Part shown: one piece after another, positions 4,107-5,264 of the stretch
Position numbering within the stretch: the first letter of the stretch is position 1
Layout of the letters: each line of letters starts with the position of its first letter
Assembly: GCA_946004305.1 (NCBI GenBank)
Contig: CAMFZJ010000092.1
Location: 1-5,264 of the forward strand
Source: an uncultured Clostridia bacterium
GTDB taxonomy: Bacteria; Bacillota; Clostridia; Oscillospirales; Acutalibacteraceae
Reading direction: 5' to 3'
DNA: 5,264 bases
Made by a program: the position numbers and the translations under genes
The notes under the pieces: generated by a model
What the model saw: the letters and a program-made list of their open reading frames with translations, nothing else
What the model was told of the DNA's origin: nothing
Databases searched by the model: none

Positions 4107-5075
4107 GTGAACAGATTCCTTTTCATTGAGCCGGGCGGAGATATAACTAAGCTAATGATGTCTGATTTAGAACATTCAGAAGAAGTGGAGATACTTTTTC
4201 AACCATATGTTGTAAAGAATAAATTACTTAGTAAAATCAGAGAAAAGCATATAGGCTACAAACTTAACAAAACAAAACCGGCTCCTTTTCAAAGAATCTG
4301 GTGGAAATTTTACACGCTGAATCAATATAATTTTGATGACGGAAATGACTACTACCTGATTTTCGGAAATGCCGTTTTGTCTATGATAGATGACGGGTTT
4401 ATCCGCAAATTAAATTCAAAGCCCAATGTTCATCTTATTTTATATTTTTCAGATCCTGTAGACGCTCAGGTTACTAAACTTGCTAAAGCAAGAGCAAACC
4501 GCAATGAGTTTAAGTATATTTTTACCTTTGACCCAAAGGATGCAGAAAAATACGGATATATGCTGACAAGAAATATTTATTCCGCATCAGATGTTGCCCC
4601 TGATAAAACCAAGGAAAGTGATATTTGCTTTATCGGTGAGAACAAAGGACGTCAGCAGGAGCTGGAGGATATTTACAGTATATGCGAAAAAAATGGTGTG
4701 AAATCCAATTTTCGTATGACCCGTGTTGAGAAATCCAAAGAGAATACAGCGGGGATTGTTTATAATAAAAGGGTTCCTTATTTGCAGGCAATTGCAGAAG
4801 CAAAGGCCTCAAACTGTTTGTTAGAGATTATTCAAAAGGGGCAGTCAGGAGTTACTCTGAGATATTATGAAGCTGTTTGCTATAATAAAAAGCTTCTCAC
4901 AAACAACCCTGAGATTACAAAGTTGCCGTACTATGACCCCGAATATATGAAATACTATAACAAACCTGAAGATATTGACTTAGAATGGGTTAAAAACAAG
5001 GAAAAAGTAGATTACAATTATCAGGGTGATTTTTCACCTGTAGCTTTTATTAAACTGATTAAGAGTATGTTGTGA
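4107..5075 (+). CDS. Glycosyltransferase-like protein of a surface polysaccharide operon
   Basis: A 322-residue soluble protein starting at GTG behind a strong Shine-Dalgarno. I do not recognise a named family with certainty. The layout suggests a two-domain, GT-B-like fold. The N-terminal half has alternating strands and helices (DYYLIFGNAVLSMI at 81-94, VHLILYFSDP at 108-117, FKYIFTFDPKDAEKYG at 135-150). A second Rossmann-like half begins at SDICFIGENKGR (171-182). The segment SGVTLRYYEAVCYNKKLLTN (247-266) matches the pattern of the sugar-nucleotide-binding region in CgeB-like and group-1 glycosyltransferases, where an invariant Glu (here Glu255) follows an Arg/aromatic stretch. There is no signal peptide or membrane helix, so it probably works on the inner membrane face. 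The polysaccharide pyruvyltransferase gene follows 34 bases later, supporting a role in exopolysaccharide, capsule or teichoic-acid-like polymer assembly. Function is inferred from fold pattern and context; donor and acceptor are unknown. Confidence 0.8.
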   Translation: MNRFLFIEPGGDITKLMMSDLEHSEEVEILFQPYVVKNKLLSKIREKHIGYKLNKTKPAPFQRIWWKFYTLNQYNFDDGNDYYLIFGNAVLSMIDDGFIRKLNSKPNVHLILYFSDPVDAQVTKLAKARANRNEFKYIFTFDPKDAEKYGYMLTRNIYSASDVAPDKTKESDICFIGENKGRQQELEDIYSICEKNGVKSNFRMTRVEKSKENTAGIVYNKRVPYLQAIAEAKASNCLLEIIQKGQSGVTLRYYEAVCYNKKLLTNNPEITKLPYYDPEYMKYYNKPEDIDLEWVKNKEKVDYNYQGDFSPVAFIKLIKSML

Positions 5076-5109
5076 TTTTCTAAAGAATATTTGGAAAGGA
5101 ATAATTCAA

Positions 5110-5264
5110 ATGAATTTATTAGTTATAAATGCACATTGGTATAACAGAGGAGACGAGGCTGCAATTCGTGCTATGTTACGAGAAATTAAGCGAGCCTATC
5201 CCGGCGCCAGTATCCGTATTCAGGCTGCGCTTCCTCAAATGCATCCTCAGGAAGCTGAAATTGA
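5110..5264 (+). CDS. Polysaccharide pyruvyltransferase family protein (5' end only)
   Basis: An ATG at 5110 opens a frame that runs off the window (51 codons visible). GGAAAGGA lies about 9 bases upstream. The N-terminus MNLLVINAHWYNRGDEAAIR shows the start of the polysaccharide pyruvyl transferase family (PF04230). It has a short beta strand, then the family's N-x-GDEA motif (Asn12 to Ala17) and a helix (AMLREIKRAY), followed by a second strand (SIRIQAAL). Members transfer pyruvate from phosphoenolpyruvate to sugars as ketals (CsaB, WcaK, EpsO types), usually on cell-wall or exopolysaccharide units, and are about 350-400 residues long. Only the N-terminus is seen, so activity cannot be judged. 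The 34-base gap after the glycosyltransferase-like gene implies one operon. Confidence 0.85.
   Translation, partial: MNLLVINAHWYNRGDEAAIRAMLREIKRAYPGASIRIQAALPQMHPQEAEI

Noticed and set aside
3845..4126. 93-codon minus-strand open frame in the divergent intergenic region
   Set aside because: It starts inside the polysaccharide gene's 5' end, has no ribosome-binding site and has an AT-driven composition without recognisable domains.

Overview
The window looks like an AT-rich chromosomal segment from a Gram-positive Clostridia-type bacterium, most likely Ruminococcaceae/Oscillospiraceae or a relative. This is an inference. It rests on strong GGAGG ribosome-binding sites, sigma-A promoters, TTG/GTG starts, a secreted cohesin-like protein with a Thr/Glu/Pro linker, and small GC-rich palindromic repeats of a kind I associate with that group. 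No phage, transposase, CRISPR or toxin system is visible, and I did not find a convincing new multi-gene system. The oddest part is the tRNA-proximal repeat region at about 2135-2520.

Left block (1-1923, minus strand): three genes run right to left and are probably co-transcribed, with gaps of 22 and 27 bases. They are a PAP2-family membrane phosphatase, a left-handed beta-helix (hexapeptide) protein resembling the acyltransferase half of GlmU, and a secreted cohesin-like protein cut off by the window edge. An extended -10 promoter precedes the phosphatase. Its position, and that of the Shine-Dalgarno sequence, indicate that the gene starts at a TTG rather than at the upstream ATG.

Middle block (1945-2600): a CAT-anticodon tRNA (elongator Met or Ile2) is driven by a perfect consensus sigma-70 promoter with a 10-bp inverted repeat just upstream, and ends in a strong intrinsic terminator. 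The distal half of that terminator is repeated exactly (39 bp) 176 bases further on. There it is joined to a short inverted copy of the tRNA T-arm. A double-hairpin GC-rich repeat and a bidirectional terminator-like hairpin follow.

Right block (2600-5264): a minus-strand UPF0324/YeiH-family membrane transporter has its own promoter and, again, a start hidden behind its own Shine-Dalgarno (GTG). A 360-base AT-rich divergent intergenic region follows. Then a plus-strand pair, a glycosyltransferase-like protein of uncertain family and the start of a polysaccharide pyruvyltransferase, probably opens an exopolysaccharide or cell-wall glycopolymer operon.

Taken together, the protein genes mostly concern the cell envelope: lipid-phosphate recycling, nucleotide-sugar or acyl-sugar chemistry, surface protein export and surface polysaccharide synthesis. 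That functional link is inferred from neighbourhood and is not demonstrated.
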